Below, piece by piece: positions 26,829 through 34,060 of a stretch of 64,000 nt of DNA. Source of the DNA: Qipengyuania sp. SS22. Its GTDB lineage: Bacteria > Pseudomonadota > Alphaproteobacteria > Sphingomonadales > Sphingomonadaceae. The stretch spans positions 1,616,001 through 1,680,000 of the forward strand of contig NZ_CP107048.1 of NCBI RefSeq assembly GCF_025736935.1, given 5' to 3'. Position numbers and translations under genes: made by a program. The notes under the pieces are model-generated. The model ran no database searches, was not told where the DNA came from, and saw nothing but the letters and a program-made list of their open reading frames with translations. The number at the start of each line of letters is the position of its first letter. The first letter of the stretch is position 1.

Positions 26829-27172
26829 TCGCCCCGGATCGCGCGGGTGACGGTTTCGACCCGTCCGCGCAGGAAGTTGAGCGTGGCGGTGTAGGCAACC
26901 GCGTTTTCGGCGAAGGCGGCCTGTTCGGTCGACATCTCGACCGTGTTGCCGTCGAGGCTGGCCATGGTCGGAATACGGTACTGGATCGCGCCATCGGTCG
27001 CGCGGTCGGCCTGCGCGCCGCCCAGGCGTGCCTGCAGCGCGGCAGCAAAGTCCACGTCGCGGGCCTTGTATCCGGGTGTCGCCGCATTGGCGATATTCGA
27101 ACCGAGCACACCCATGCGCTGCGACCGGATCTCCAGTGCCGCCCCGTGAATGCCGAACAAACCTTCGCTCAT
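26825..27172 (-). CDS. flgB: Proximal rod protein FlgB
   Basis: A 115-residue rod protein, first gene of the flgBCDEFGHIJKL-motAB run. It shows the axial stretch QRMGVLGSNIANAATPGYKARDVDF and a C-terminal helix. GGAGG lies seven bases before the ATG. A near-perfect sigma-54 promoter is 33 bases upstream. Confidence 0.93.
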   Translation of the reverse strand: MSEGLFGIHGAALEIRSQRMGVLGSNIANAATPGYKARDVDFAAALQARLGGAQADRATDGAIQYRIPTMASLDGNTVEMSTEQAAFAENAVAYTATLNFLRGRVETVTRAIRGE

Positions 27173-27204
27173 GTGAGCCTCCGCAAAATATACGGGAGAT
27201 GTTC

Positions 27205-27220
27205 AGCAAGGGGCGTGCCA
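27205..27220 (-). promoter_or_regulatory. Sigma-54 (-24/-12) promoter of the flgB operon
   Basis: Reading leftward, TGGCACGCCCCTTGCT matches the RpoN consensus TGGCACG-N4-TTGC at every conserved place. Transcription would begin near 27195, about 20 bases before flgB. The following GAACA is shared with the site at 29763. Confidence 0.93.
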
Positions 27221-27263
27221 AAACCCGATTGCCGCGCCCCGGCAGGCGAAACCGGCAGGATGT

Positions 27264-27303
27264 GGCAAGGTCTTGCCGGAAAGCGGCAAAGTTCGGCTGC
27301 CGC
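27264..27303. promoter_or_regulatory. Inverted repeats, possible activator-binding sites upstream of flgB
   Basis: Two inverted repeats stand side by side: GGCAAG-GT-CTTGCC (27264-27277) and GCGGCA-N9-TGCCGC (27283-27303). They lie 45-100 bases upstream of the flgB sigma-54 site, the usual enhancer distance, and recall the CGGCA-containing ftr elements bound by Caulobacter FlbD. The activator at 48397 could bind them; this is inference. Confidence 0.45.
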
Positions 27304-27304
27304 A

Positions 27305-27331
27305 TAAATCCTGCCCAGCCCGCGCCGTTCT
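27305..27331 (+). promoter_or_regulatory. Sigma-28 (FliA)-type promoter of the MotA-like gene
   Basis: TAAATCCT (27305-27312), 11 bases, then GCCGTTCT (27324-27331) follow the FliA pattern TAAA-N15-GCCGATAA. The start would be about 18-20 bases before the ATG at 27356. Confidence 0.65.
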
Positions 27332-27355
27332 TGGTCAGCAAGGAGTAGCTACCCC

Positions 27356-28012
27356 ATGCTGGAAACCTGGTTCGATCCCGAAGCGATCGCCATTGTCCTC
27401 GTCGGCACGCTCGTCGCCACGCTGCTGCGTTGCGGGGTGGCGGACAGCCGCATCGCCATCGGCGCATTGCGCGGATTGTTCGAACGCGCGTTCGACGTGG
27501 CGCGGGCCAAGGGCGAACTGGCCCTGCAGATCCGCGAGATTGCCGATGACGGCTTTATCCGCGCCGAGCCGCATCATTTCGGCGATAGCGAATTCGACAG
27601 CCTGTCCGATCTGATCATCAGCCAGCGTTCGATCCAGTCGCTTCACGGCGAACACCAGAAATTCAAGGAAGCGCGGCTGGCCAATGCGCAAACCGCCATG
27701 CGCGTGTTCGATTGCGCGGCGGAACTGGCGCCGGTGCTGGGTCTGGCGGGCACGCTGGTCGCGCTGGGCCAGGCGCAGGGAACGGCGGCGCAGGATACCG
27801 GCCTGGTCGGCGCTATCGCCATGGCAGTCGTCACCACGCTGTACGGCCTCCTGGCCGCGAATTTCCTCTTCGCCCCACTGGGCAGCGCGATTGCGCGCAA
27901 GTCGCGGCAGGAAGAGCGCGACCGCGATGCAGTTCTCGAATGGCTCGCCCACGGGATACGCCAGACCGGCGTGGCCAGCGGCGCGCCACACAGCGAGCGC
28001 GACGCGGCATGA
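27356..28012 (+). CDS. MotA/TolQ/ExbB-family proton-channel protein (second stator-like subunit)
   Basis: A 218-residue membrane protein. One hydrophobic segment lies near residues 10-28 and two near 122-143 and 152-176. The last two match MotA/ExbB helices 3 and 4 (APVLGLAGTLVALG; AMAVVTTLYGLLAANFLFAPLG). A charged cytoplasmic region lies between. It is shorter than MotA (287 residues, encoded at 18539) and lacks a fourth clear segment, so it is nearer TolQ/ExbB in plan. AGGAG precedes the ATG. It overlaps the next gene by ATGA, and that gene encodes a one-helix protein with an aspartate at the helix start, as in ExbD/MotB. A FliA-type promoter precedes it. Likely an accessory stator or energising unit; the function is not established. 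Confidence 0.8.
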   Translation: MLETWFDPEAIAIVLVGTLVATLLRCGVADSRIAIGALRGLFERAFDVARAKGELALQIREIADDGFIRAEPHHFGDSEFDSLSDLIISQRSIQSLHGEHQKFKEARLANAQTAMRVFDCAAELAPVLGLAGTLVALGQAQGTAAQDTGLVGAIAMAVVTTLYGLLAANFLFAPLGSAIARKSRQEERDRDAVLEWLAHGIRQTGVASGAPHSERDAA

Positions 28013-28464
28013 TCCTGCGCGCGGCTTCGGGCTGGCAAACGGTAACCGCGGACCTCGCGCTGATCCTGTTCCTGATCACGGCACAGGCGGTGCGCGAGAC
28101 TCCCGCCCCGCCGCCAGAAGTCGAGGCCGAAATCGAAGCCGAGCCCGAGGCTGAAATCGACGTTGAAGAACCGGCGCCGGTGACATCCTCCGCACTTGCG
28201 CTGCACAAGCCCGCGCCGGGCGAAAGCGTCCACGAATGGCTGCTCGCCGCCGTTACCGACGAGCGGCAGGTCGCAACGATTTCGATCGGCTATGCCCCGG
28301 GCCAGCGCGAACAAGCCCTGGCAGAAGGCGAACGCCTGCTGGGTGAAGCCGAGGCCGCCGGCGTCGCCGCGCGGCTGATCGCGATGCCGAACGCGTCCGA
28401 CGACATCCTCGTGTCGGTCGATTACCTCCGCACGGCGCCGGATGGCACGAACCTTGCTCCGTAA
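28009..28464 (+). CDS. Small ExbD/MotB-like membrane protein, partner of the MotA-like protein
   Basis: A 151-residue protein I cannot assign firmly to a named family. A single hydrophobic helix (about residues 13-28, TADLALILFLITAQAV) has an aspartate, D15, where ExbD and MotB carry the proton-binding residue. An acidic, proline-rich linker (about 32-60) follows, then a periplasmic domain of about 75 residues. That domain's stretch ISIGYAPGQREQALAEGERL loosely recalls an OmpA-type fold without its peptidoglycan motif. The ATG overlaps the upstream stop. The sigma-54 promoter of flgA lies inside its last codons. Confidence 0.7.
   Translation: MILRAASGWQTVTADLALILFLITAQAVRETPAPPPEVEAEIEAEPEAEIDVEEPAPVTSSALALHKPAPGESVHEWLLAAVTDERQVATISIGYAPGQREQALAEGERLLGEAEAAGVAARLIAMPNASDDILVSVDYLRTAPDGTNLAP
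28443..28458 (+). promoter_or_regulatory. Sigma-54 promoter of flgA
   Basis: TGGCACGAACCTTGCT is a perfect -24/-12 element located in the last codons of the ExbD-like gene. It would start transcripts near 28469, 50 bases before flgA. Confidence 0.9.
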
Positions 28465-28465
28465 C

Positions 28466-28498
28466 CGCGAAGACCCCCATGCCGGGGGTGGTTTCGCG
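28466..28498 (+). other. Hairpin at the predicted flgA transcript start
   Basis: CGCGAAG pairs with the TTTCGCG arm ending at 28498, and inside it ACCCCC pairs with GGGGGT around a five-base loop, with a two-base bulge. It begins at the predicted sigma-54 start. No T-run follows, so it is either a stable 5' leader structure or an inefficient terminator of the upstream pair. Confidence 0.6.
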
Positions 28499-28518
28499 AA
28501 CCGGAGTCAGGATCGACC

Positions 28519-29034
28519 ATGCGTCACACATTGCCCCTAACACTCGCCGCCGCGCTGTGTGCGAGCGCCGCCGCCGCAGCAGCGCCCATGGACCTGTCGA
28601 TCATCGATCGCGCGGTCACCGATTTCACCGGCGCCGATATCGGCCAGCCAGGGGGCGCCAAGCTACCCGTCGACCGCCGCCTGAGGCTCACCGCCTGCCA
28701 ATCGCCGCTCGACCTGCAATGGTTCGGCCGCGACCAGCGTTCGGTCCAGATCGCCTGTCCGAGTGCGGGCTGGCGTATCTATGTCGCCGTCGACGGCGGT
28801 TCGGGCAGCGGCCGCTACGCCGCCGCCCCCGAATATGGCGAGACGATCGTCGCGCGCGGCGAGAACGTCAGCATCCTCGTGCGCGGCAAGGGGTTCACCC
28901 TCACCCGGCAGGGGGCTGCCGTGGAAGACGGCGCGCGGGGCGAATGGATCAAGGTCCGCGCCACTGGGCAGCGCACCGAAACGCTGCGCGCAATGGTGAT
29001 CCGCCCGGGCCAGGTCGGCATCGATTTGCCGTAA
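28519..29034 (+). CDS. flgA: P-ring assembly chaperone FlgA
   Basis: A 171-residue exported protein with a signal peptide (about 1-22). A C-terminal SAF-like domain has the FlgA stretches RGENVSILVRGKGFTLTRQGAAVEDG and EWIKVRATGQRTETLRAMVI. It helps FlgI polymerise in the periplasm. It is somewhat shorter than the enterobacterial protein (about 220 residues). Confidence 0.9.
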   Translation: MRHTLPLTLAAALCASAAAAAAPMDLSIIDRAVTDFTGADIGQPGGAKLPVDRRLRLTACQSPLDLQWFGRDQRSVQIACPSAGWRIYVAVDGGSGSGRYAAAPEYGETIVARGENVSILVRGKGFTLTRQGAAVEDGARGEWIKVRATGQRTETLRAMVIRPGQVGIDLP

Positions 29035-29035
29035 G

Positions 29036-29051
29036 CGGCAAAATAATTGCC
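29036..29051 (+). promoter_or_regulatory. Candidate sigma-54 promoter of flgM-flgN
   Basis: CGGCAAAATAATTGCC has GG and GC with the correct 10-base gap and TTGC at -12, but a weaker -24 half than the other sites. It sits just after the flgA stop and 62 bases before flgM. Confidence 0.6.
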
Positions 29052-29113
29052 GGGGAGTTAAACCCGCGCATCGATCGCCGTTCTGTTGGTCAACCAGCTT
29101 ATGGAGCGAAACG

Positions 29114-29401
29114 ATGCGTATTGTCGGATTGCCGGAATTCTCGGGAGCAGTGGTGCGTCCAGGCGCAGCAATTACCCCTGCCGGGAAGATTTCTCCCGCG
29201 CAGAAGGTTGCTGCGGAAGCACGCGAGGCCGAAGCTCCCATATCGACATCGCGCGTTTCTGCCGGCCCTGAGGGTCCCGTCGACCACGAACGCGTGGCCG
29301 AGATCCGCAAGGCGTTGGAAACCAATTCCTACCCGCTGGTCCCGACCGAGATCGCCGATGCGATCATCGCGGCGGGCATGTACGGAAAGGTCGGGAAATG
29401 A
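29114..29401 (+). CDS. flgM: Anti-sigma-28 factor FlgM
   Basis: A 95-residue small protein, disordered in the N-terminal half. The C-terminal half has the FlgM helices (VDHERVAEIRKALETNSYPLVP followed by IADAIIAAGMYGK) that bind sigma-28. It would hold FliA inactive until the hook is complete and FlgM is exported. GGAG lies upstream of the ATG. It overlaps flgN by ATGA, and fliA itself lies at 32761. Confidence 0.88.
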   Translation: MRIVGLPEFSGAVVRPGAAITPAGKISPAQKVAAEAREAEAPISTSRVSAGPEGPVDHERVAEIRKALETNSYPLVPTEIADAIIAAGMYGKVGK

Positions 29402-29733
29402 CCCGCAAACAGCAAACACTGGCCACCCTGCAACAGATGCTCGCACTTTTGCAGGGTGAGCGGCAGGCGCTTGCCGCTCTCGACCTCGATCGCATCGTCG
29501 CCTGCACCAATGGCAAGCTCGACCTGTGCGCCAAACTCGATGTGGTCGAGCAGGACAGCCTCGATGAAGAATGCCTGGGTGTGCTCGACGCGGTACGCCG
29601 CCTCAACGAGATCAACCGCCGCCTGCGCAACCTGATCGCCAGCAACGTCCAGAACCGCCTCGGTGCGCTCTCCGGCAGTAGCGAACCCTACGCCGCGCTG
29701 CCCCGCCAGGGCATCAACGTCGCGCTCGCCTGA
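29398..29733 (+). CDS. flgN: FlgN-like export chaperone
   Basis: A 111-residue helical protein after flgM, the usual place for FlgN. The N-terminus has the leucine/glutamine-rich coiled coil LATLQQMLALLQGERQAL and a later helix has RRLNEINRRLRNLIASN. FlgN proteins carry FlgK and FlgL to the export gate. The family assignment is by size, composition and order; conservation in this family is low. Confidence 0.75.
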   Translation: MTRKQQTLATLQQMLALLQGERQALAALDLDRIVACTNGKLDLCAKLDVVEQDSLDEECLGVLDAVRRLNEINRRLRNLIASNVQNRLGALSGSSEPYAALPRQGINVALA

Positions 29734-29762
29734 TAGCGGCGCTACTTCCTAGCCAGGAAATT

Positions 29763-29778
29763 TGGCACGGACCTTGCT
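29763..29778 (+). promoter_or_regulatory. Sigma-54 promoter of the transglycosylase-flhA-fliA genes
   Basis: TGGCACGGACCTTGCT is a perfect -24/-12 element, followed by GAACA as at the flgB promoter. Transcripts would start near 29789. Confidence 0.92.
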
Positions 29779-29784
29779 GAACAA

Positions 29785-29803
29785 CCGGGAACACAATTCC
29801 CGG
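29785..29803. repeat. Perfect short palindrome at the ribosome site
   Basis: Arms CCGGGAA and TTCCCGG flank a five-base loop; the second arm runs into the GGAGG ribosome site at 29802-29806. The predicted transcript start falls inside the first arm, so it may act in DNA more than in RNA. Confidence 0.5.
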
Positions 29804-29810
29804 AGGTTTC

Positions 29811-30665
29811 GTGCCTACAGTCAGTCCAGTCCAGAATGCCGATGTGCAGGGTGCGATCTCCCGCGCCGCGACGCGGACGGGTGTCGATTTCGATTACCTG
29901 CTGGCGCAGGCCCGGCTCGAATCCGGGCTCGACCCCAGCGCCAAGGCCCAGACCTCGAGCGCCTCGGGTCTCTACCAGTTCATCGATTCCACCTGGCTGC
30001 GCACGCTCGACCGGCATGGCGCGAAGCATGGCATGGACTGGGCCGATGCGGCGATCACGCCCAATGGCCGCGTGGCCGATACCGCCACGCGCCAGCATCT
30101 CCTGTCGCTGCGCTACGATGCCGATACCTCGTCGCTGATGGCAGCCGAACTGACGCGCGAGAACGCCGCGGGTCTGCGCACCAGCCTGGGGCGCGAAGCC
30201 GAACCGGCAGAACTCTATCTCGCGCATTTCCTCGGCCTTGGCGGCGCGCAGCAATTCCTGGGGGCGCTGGGCAGCAATCCCGACCAGTCGGCCGCGGCGC
30301 TGATGCCGCGGGCTGCGCGTGCCAACCGCTCGATCTTCTATAGCGGCGGATCGCCGCGTTCGGTCGGCGAAGTCATGACGCTGATGCGCGACAAGGTATC
30401 GGCGGCCTATGGCGACATGCCGATGCCATCCGGCGGCAATCGCGTGGAATTCGACGCGGCCCGCTTTGCCGCGCATGCGCCCGCCAGCACCAGCCGGCCC
30501 AGCCGCGGCAGCCTTGCGCTGCCCGCCCTGCCCGGACCCGGAGGGCCGCGTCCGTCGATGGCCGACACGCTCCGCAACACCTTTGGCGAAGGCGGCGCCG
30601 GCACAGGCCGCGCGAATGAGCATATCGCTGCCGCCTATGGCAAGTTCAGGGCGCTCGGCCTGTGA
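29811..30665 (+). CDS. Lytic transglycosylase (SLT family), flagellum-associated
   Basis: A 284-residue protein with an N-terminal SLT domain: candidate catalytic glutamate E37 in LAQARLESGLDPSAKA and the ASGLYQFIDSTWL motif. It would cut peptidoglycan so the rod can pass, replacing the muramidase half missing from FlgJ (21683). No signal peptide is seen, so it may leave through the flagellar export apparatus, as known for similar enzymes (inference). The C-terminal third is low-complexity (Ala, Pro, Gly, Arg). It starts with GTG after GGAGG, and its TGA overlaps the GTG of flhA. Confidence 0.88.
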   Translation: MPTVSPVQNADVQGAISRAATRTGVDFDYLLAQARLESGLDPSAKAQTSSASGLYQFIDSTWLRTLDRHGAKHGMDWADAAITPNGRVADTATRQHLLSLRYDADTSSLMAAELTRENAAGLRTSLGREAEPAELYLAHFLGLGGAQQFLGALGSNPDQSAAALMPRAARANRSIFYSGGSPRSVGEVMTLMRDKVSAAYGDMPMPSGGNRVEFDAARFAAHAPASTSRPSRGSLALPALPGPGGPRPSMADTLRNTFGEGGAGTGRANEHIAAAYGKFRALGL

Positions 30666-32764
30666 ACCCGCTCCGCTTCATCAACCCCGGCCTCGCGCTG
30701 CCGATCGGTATCCTGACGATCATCCTGCTGATGGTCATGCCGATCCCGGCCATGCTGCTCGACGTCTTCTTCGTGCTCAATATCGCGCTGTCGGTTTCGG
30801 TGCTGATGGCGGCGATGAACGCGCAGAAGCCGCTCGATTTCTCCTCCTTCCCTTCAGTCCTGCTGTTCGCCACGCTGCTTCGGCTCGCGCTCAATGTCGC
30901 GTCGACGCGGATCGTGCTGCTCAACGGGCATGAAGGCGGCGCTGCCGCGGGCAAGGTCATCGAGGCCTTCGGCGCCTTCCTCATCGGCGGCAATTTCGCC
31001 GTCGGTATCTTCGTCTTCCTGATCCTGATGATCATCAACCTGATGGTCGTCACCAAGGGTGCCGGTCGCGTGTCGGAAGTGTCTGCGCGTTTCACGCTCG
31101 ATGCGCTCCCCGGCAAGCAGATGGCGATCGACGCTGATCTCGCCGCTGGGCTGCTGACCGCCGACGAAGCCAAGGCCCGCCGCCGCGAAATCGCCACCGA
31201 GGCCGATTTTTACGGTTCGATGGATGGCGCCAGCAAGTTCGTGAAGGGCGATGCCGTCGCCGCGCTGCTGATCCTGCTGATCAACGTGATCGCGGGTCTG
31301 GTGCTGGGCATGTCGACCCACGATCTTTCGGCGGGCGACGCCGCCAGCTTCTATATCACGCTGGCTGTGGGCGATGCACTGGTCGCTTCGGTCCCGGCAC
31401 TGCTGCTGTCGATCGCGGCCGCGGTTATCGTTACCCGGGTTTCCGATGCGCGCAACCTGACCGACCAGATCAGCGGGCAATTGTCCGATCCCAAGATCTG
31501 GCTGCCCGTCGCCTGCATCCTGTTCATCATCGGCTGCATCCCCGCGATGCCGCAATCGATCATCCTGCCGCTGGCGGCGGGGGCGTTCTGGCTGTGGCAC
31601 AGCCTGCGCAAGCGGGAAGAGGCCGAATTCAACGTTCCCGAGACGGTGGTCATTCCCGACCCGGCGCATATCGCGATCGACGAGGTCACCGACCAGACGC
31701 TGGTTACCATCCAGCTCGGCTATGGCCTCATCCATCTGACCGACGAGAAACACGGCGCCACGCTGATCGCGCGGCTGACCGGGCTGCGCAAGCAGATGTG
31801 CCAGACCTTCGGCTTCATCGTGCCGCAGTTCCGGATCGAGGACAGTTTCGAGGTCGATCCCGACAGCTATCGGATCACGCTTGGCGGCGCAGCAATCGGC
31901 GGCGGCAAGATCAAGCCGCACCATCTGCTCGCCATCGATACGGGCGACGTCATGCATTCGCAGGCCGTCCCCGGCGAAGCGACGATCGACCCCAGCTTCG
32001 GCTGCCCCGCCCTATGGATCGATGCGGGTTCGCGCGACCTTGCGGTGGCCGAAGGCTATCTCGCGGTCGATCCGGAAAGCGTCATCGCCACGCAGATCCA
32101 CCAATTGCTCGCCGTCAGGGCGCAGGATCTGCTCGGCCCCGACCAGGTCCGCGACCTGATCGACCATTTGCGCGGCCGCCATGGCCAGCTGATCGAGACC
32201 ATCACCCCGCAGCCGCTGTCGCTCGCGGCGGTGACCCGGCTGCTCAAGGCACTGCTCGCCGACGGGATTTCGCTGCGCCATTCGCTGCGCGTCTTCTCGA
32301 GCCTTTCGCTCGCCGCGCAGCAGACTGTCGAACACGACCGCCTGATCGACATCGTCCGCGCCGATCTTGGCGCGATGATCGTCGCCGAGGCCTGCCCGCC
32401 CGATGCCAAATTGCCGGTCATCACGCTGGCCGCCCAGCTCGAGGACATGGTGGTCGGCGGGCTGCAGGACCCGGCTTCGGGCGAGATCGTGATCGAACCC
32501 GACCTCGCCCGCTCGATCGGCGAGCGTATCGCCGCCATCGTGGCGCAGCGCGATCCTGCCGCCACCCGGCCTGCACTGATCGTCCAGCCGCGCGCGCGCC
32601 GCGCGCTGACCGCGCTGCTGCGCCTGCGCGCGCCGCATTGCCTGGTGCTGTCGATCAACGAACTCCCCGCTGCCCAGCCGATCGAAGTGATCGCGGTGGT
32701 CGGCGACGAAGCGCCTGCACAACCCGCCCAACTCGGCCATGAAACGGAGGCCCTCGCGGCATGA
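30662..32764 (+). CDS. flhA: Flagellar type III export gate protein FlhA
   Basis: A 700-residue export-gate subunit. About eight membrane segments lie in the first 330 residues, with the FHIPEP-type cytoplasmic stretch around residues 145-170 (RVSEVSARFTLDALPGKQMAID). The large cytosolic domain follows, which docks chaperone-substrate complexes. It begins with GTG inside the transglycosylase stop and overlaps fliA by ATGA. Confidence 0.96.
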   Translation: MNPLRFINPGLALPIGILTIILLMVMPIPAMLLDVFFVLNIALSVSVLMAAMNAQKPLDFSSFPSVLLFATLLRLALNVASTRIVLLNGHEGGAAAGKVIEAFGAFLIGGNFAVGIFVFLILMIINLMVVTKGAGRVSEVSARFTLDALPGKQMAIDADLAAGLLTADEAKARRREIATEADFYGSMDGASKFVKGDAVAALLILLINVIAGLVLGMSTHDLSAGDAASFYITLAVGDALVASVPALLLSIAAAVIVTRVSDARNLTDQISGQLSDPKIWLPVACILFIIGCIPAMPQSIILPLAAGAFWLWHSLRKREEAEFNVPETVVIPDPAHIAIDEVTDQTLVTIQLGYGLIHLTDEKHGATLIARLTGLRKQMCQTFGFIVPQFRIEDSFEVDPDSYRITLGGAAIGGGKIKPHHLLAIDTGDVMHSQAVPGEATIDPSFGCPALWIDAGSRDLAVAEGYLAVDPESVIATQIHQLLAVRAQDLLGPDQVRDLIDHLRGRHGQLIETITPQPLSLAAVTRLLKALLADGISLRHSLRVFSSLSLAAQQTVEHDRLIDIVRADLGAMIVAEACPPDAKLPVITLAAQLEDMVVGGLQDPASGEIVIEPDLARSIGERIAAIVAQRDPAATRPALIVQPRARRALTALLRLRAPHCLVLSINELPAAQPIEVIAVVGDEAPAQPAQLGHETEALAA

Positions 32765-33486
32765 AGTATGACCACTCCCATTTCAATGCGCAGCGCGCCT
32801 ATGCGAGCGAGATCAACGAGCGGATCGGAAACTTCCTGCCGATGGTCCGCAAGCTGGCCTGGTATTACGAGGGCAGTTGCGGCGCATCGGTCGATGTCGA
32901 CGACCTGCTCCAGGCGGGGATGATCGCGCTGACCGAATGCGCGCAGCGTCACGACCGGCCGAGCGAGGATGGCTTTGCCGCCTATGCGAAGATGCGCGTG
33001 CGCGGGGCGATGATCGACCTGTTGCGCGGGCAATCGCCGCATGCGCGCGGTGCCGCAGCGCAGCGCCGCCGGATCGATGCGACCATAGACCGCCTGCACA
33101 GCGCCTTGGGGCGCGATCCCTCGGCTGAGGAGATTGCGCGGGAACTACATGTTTCAGTGGGGGAATATCACGATATGCGAACACAATTGGCGACGCGGGT
33201 CGTGGATCTGGAAGACTGTTATTCCGATTCCAACCCCGCTTTCGGCTCGACCGAGCCCGATGCCGAGGCGCGGCTGCTCGAAGCCGATGACCGGACGGCG
33301 CTCGCCGAAGCCATCGCGCTGCTTCCCGAGCGGTTGCAGCTGATCGTGAAGCTCCATTTTATCGAGGAGCTGAACCTGACCGAAATTGCCGCGGTGCTCG
33401 ATGTCAGCGTTCCGCGTGTCCACCAGCTCAAATCATCCGCGCTGGCGAAGCTCCAACTCGCTATCGTCGAACGCTCGAGCGATTAA
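32761..33486 (+). CDS. fliA: Flagellar sigma factor FliA (sigma-28)
   Basis: A 241-residue sigma-70-family factor. Region 2 includes DVDDLLQAGMIALTECAQRH and FAAYAKMRVRGAMIDLLR. Region 3 has AAQRRRIDATIDRLHSALGR and PSAEEIARELHVS, and region 4 the helix-turn-helix LTEIAAVLDVSVPRVHQLKSSALAKL. It would direct late flagellar genes from TAAA-N15-GCCG sites such as those at 27305 and 33494, held in check by FlgM. Confidence 0.95.
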   Translation: MKYDHSHFNAQRAYASEINERIGNFLPMVRKLAWYYEGSCGASVDVDDLLQAGMIALTECAQRHDRPSEDGFAAYAKMRVRGAMIDLLRGQSPHARGAAAQRRRIDATIDRLHSALGRDPSAEEIARELHVSVGEYHDMRTQLATRVVDLEDCYSDSNPAFGSTEPDAEARLLEADDRTALAEAIALLPERLQLIVKLHFIEELNLTEIAAVLDVSVPRVHQLKSSALAKLQLAIVERSSD

Positions 33487-33493
33487 CAATTGC

Positions 33494-33520
33494 TAAACGG
33501 TGTATGGCTACCGCCGCGAA
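33494..33520 (+). promoter_or_regulatory. Sigma-28 (FliA)-type promoter of the unknown gene at 33626
   Basis: TAAACGGT (33494-33501), 11 bases and GCCGCGAA (33513-33520) fit the FliA pattern, directly downstream of fliA. Confidence 0.6.
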
Positions 33521-33625
33521 AATCGGTGCGGAATTTAGGGTTCAGCCGATGACATGGGTCTTAGTGAAGGTGTACTGACACCGCAACGCGCCCCCTTCAG
33601 GGCTCGTCCGTTGGGAATGCAAGAA

Positions 33626-34030
33626 ATGTCACTCTGGGAAACCAGGATCCTGACCTTTGTCGAGGCCTGCTCGGTCGGTGGGTTCGGAGCCGCGAACGAA
33701 GCGATTCTGGCGCTGGCCGATATCCTCGACGAAGCCCCCGAAGAAGTCGCCCCGATCATCTCGCCGCGCGCCAGCCGCGAGCGGCTGACCCAGCTGATCG
33801 CGGTCGATGCGCAGATCTGCGCCGCCATGGAACTGGTCGGACCGCTGTGCGGGATCCTCGTATCCCGCTCGGCGATGGGCTCGTCCTCGGGACTGGTGAA
33901 GATTGTCGACGAGGTCGAGGAAGGCAATTTCTTTGCCGCCGATCCGGCAGTCGCCCTGCTGGGTGCCTATGGCCGGGCACTGGTCTCGGTCATGACCTCG
34001 GGCACCATACCCAGCAATATCGCCAGCTAA
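33626..34030 (+). CDS. Hypothetical protein, probable late flagellar gene
   Basis: A protein of 134 residues from the ATG at 33626; in-frame ATGs at 33617 and 33554 would lengthen it. The 33626 start is preferred because GGGA lies nine bases upstream and similarity to a folded protein begins there. It is mostly helical, rich in Ala, Leu and Glu, with no signal peptide and two cysteines, one in MELVGPLCGILVSRSAMG. I recognise no family. It lies between fliA and a LuxR-type regulator and has a FliA-type promoter, so a role in late assembly, motor control or motility signalling is possible. Confidence 0.7.
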   Translation: MSLWETRILTFVEACSVGGFGAANEAILALADILDEAPEEVAPIISPRASRERLTQLIAVDAQICAAMELVGPLCGILVSRSAMGSSSGLVKIVDEVEEGNFFAADPAVALLGAYGRALVSVMTSGTIPSNIAS

Positions 34031-34060
34031 GCCAGCCGCGCCCGTCGCTGCGGCACCGGC

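Noticed and set aside
27262..27277. Rightward sigma-54-like site TGGCAAGGTCTTGCC before the MotA-like gene
   Set aside because: GG and GC are separated by 9 bases where sigma-54 needs 10; read as an inverted repeat, with the sigma-28 site as the better promoter.
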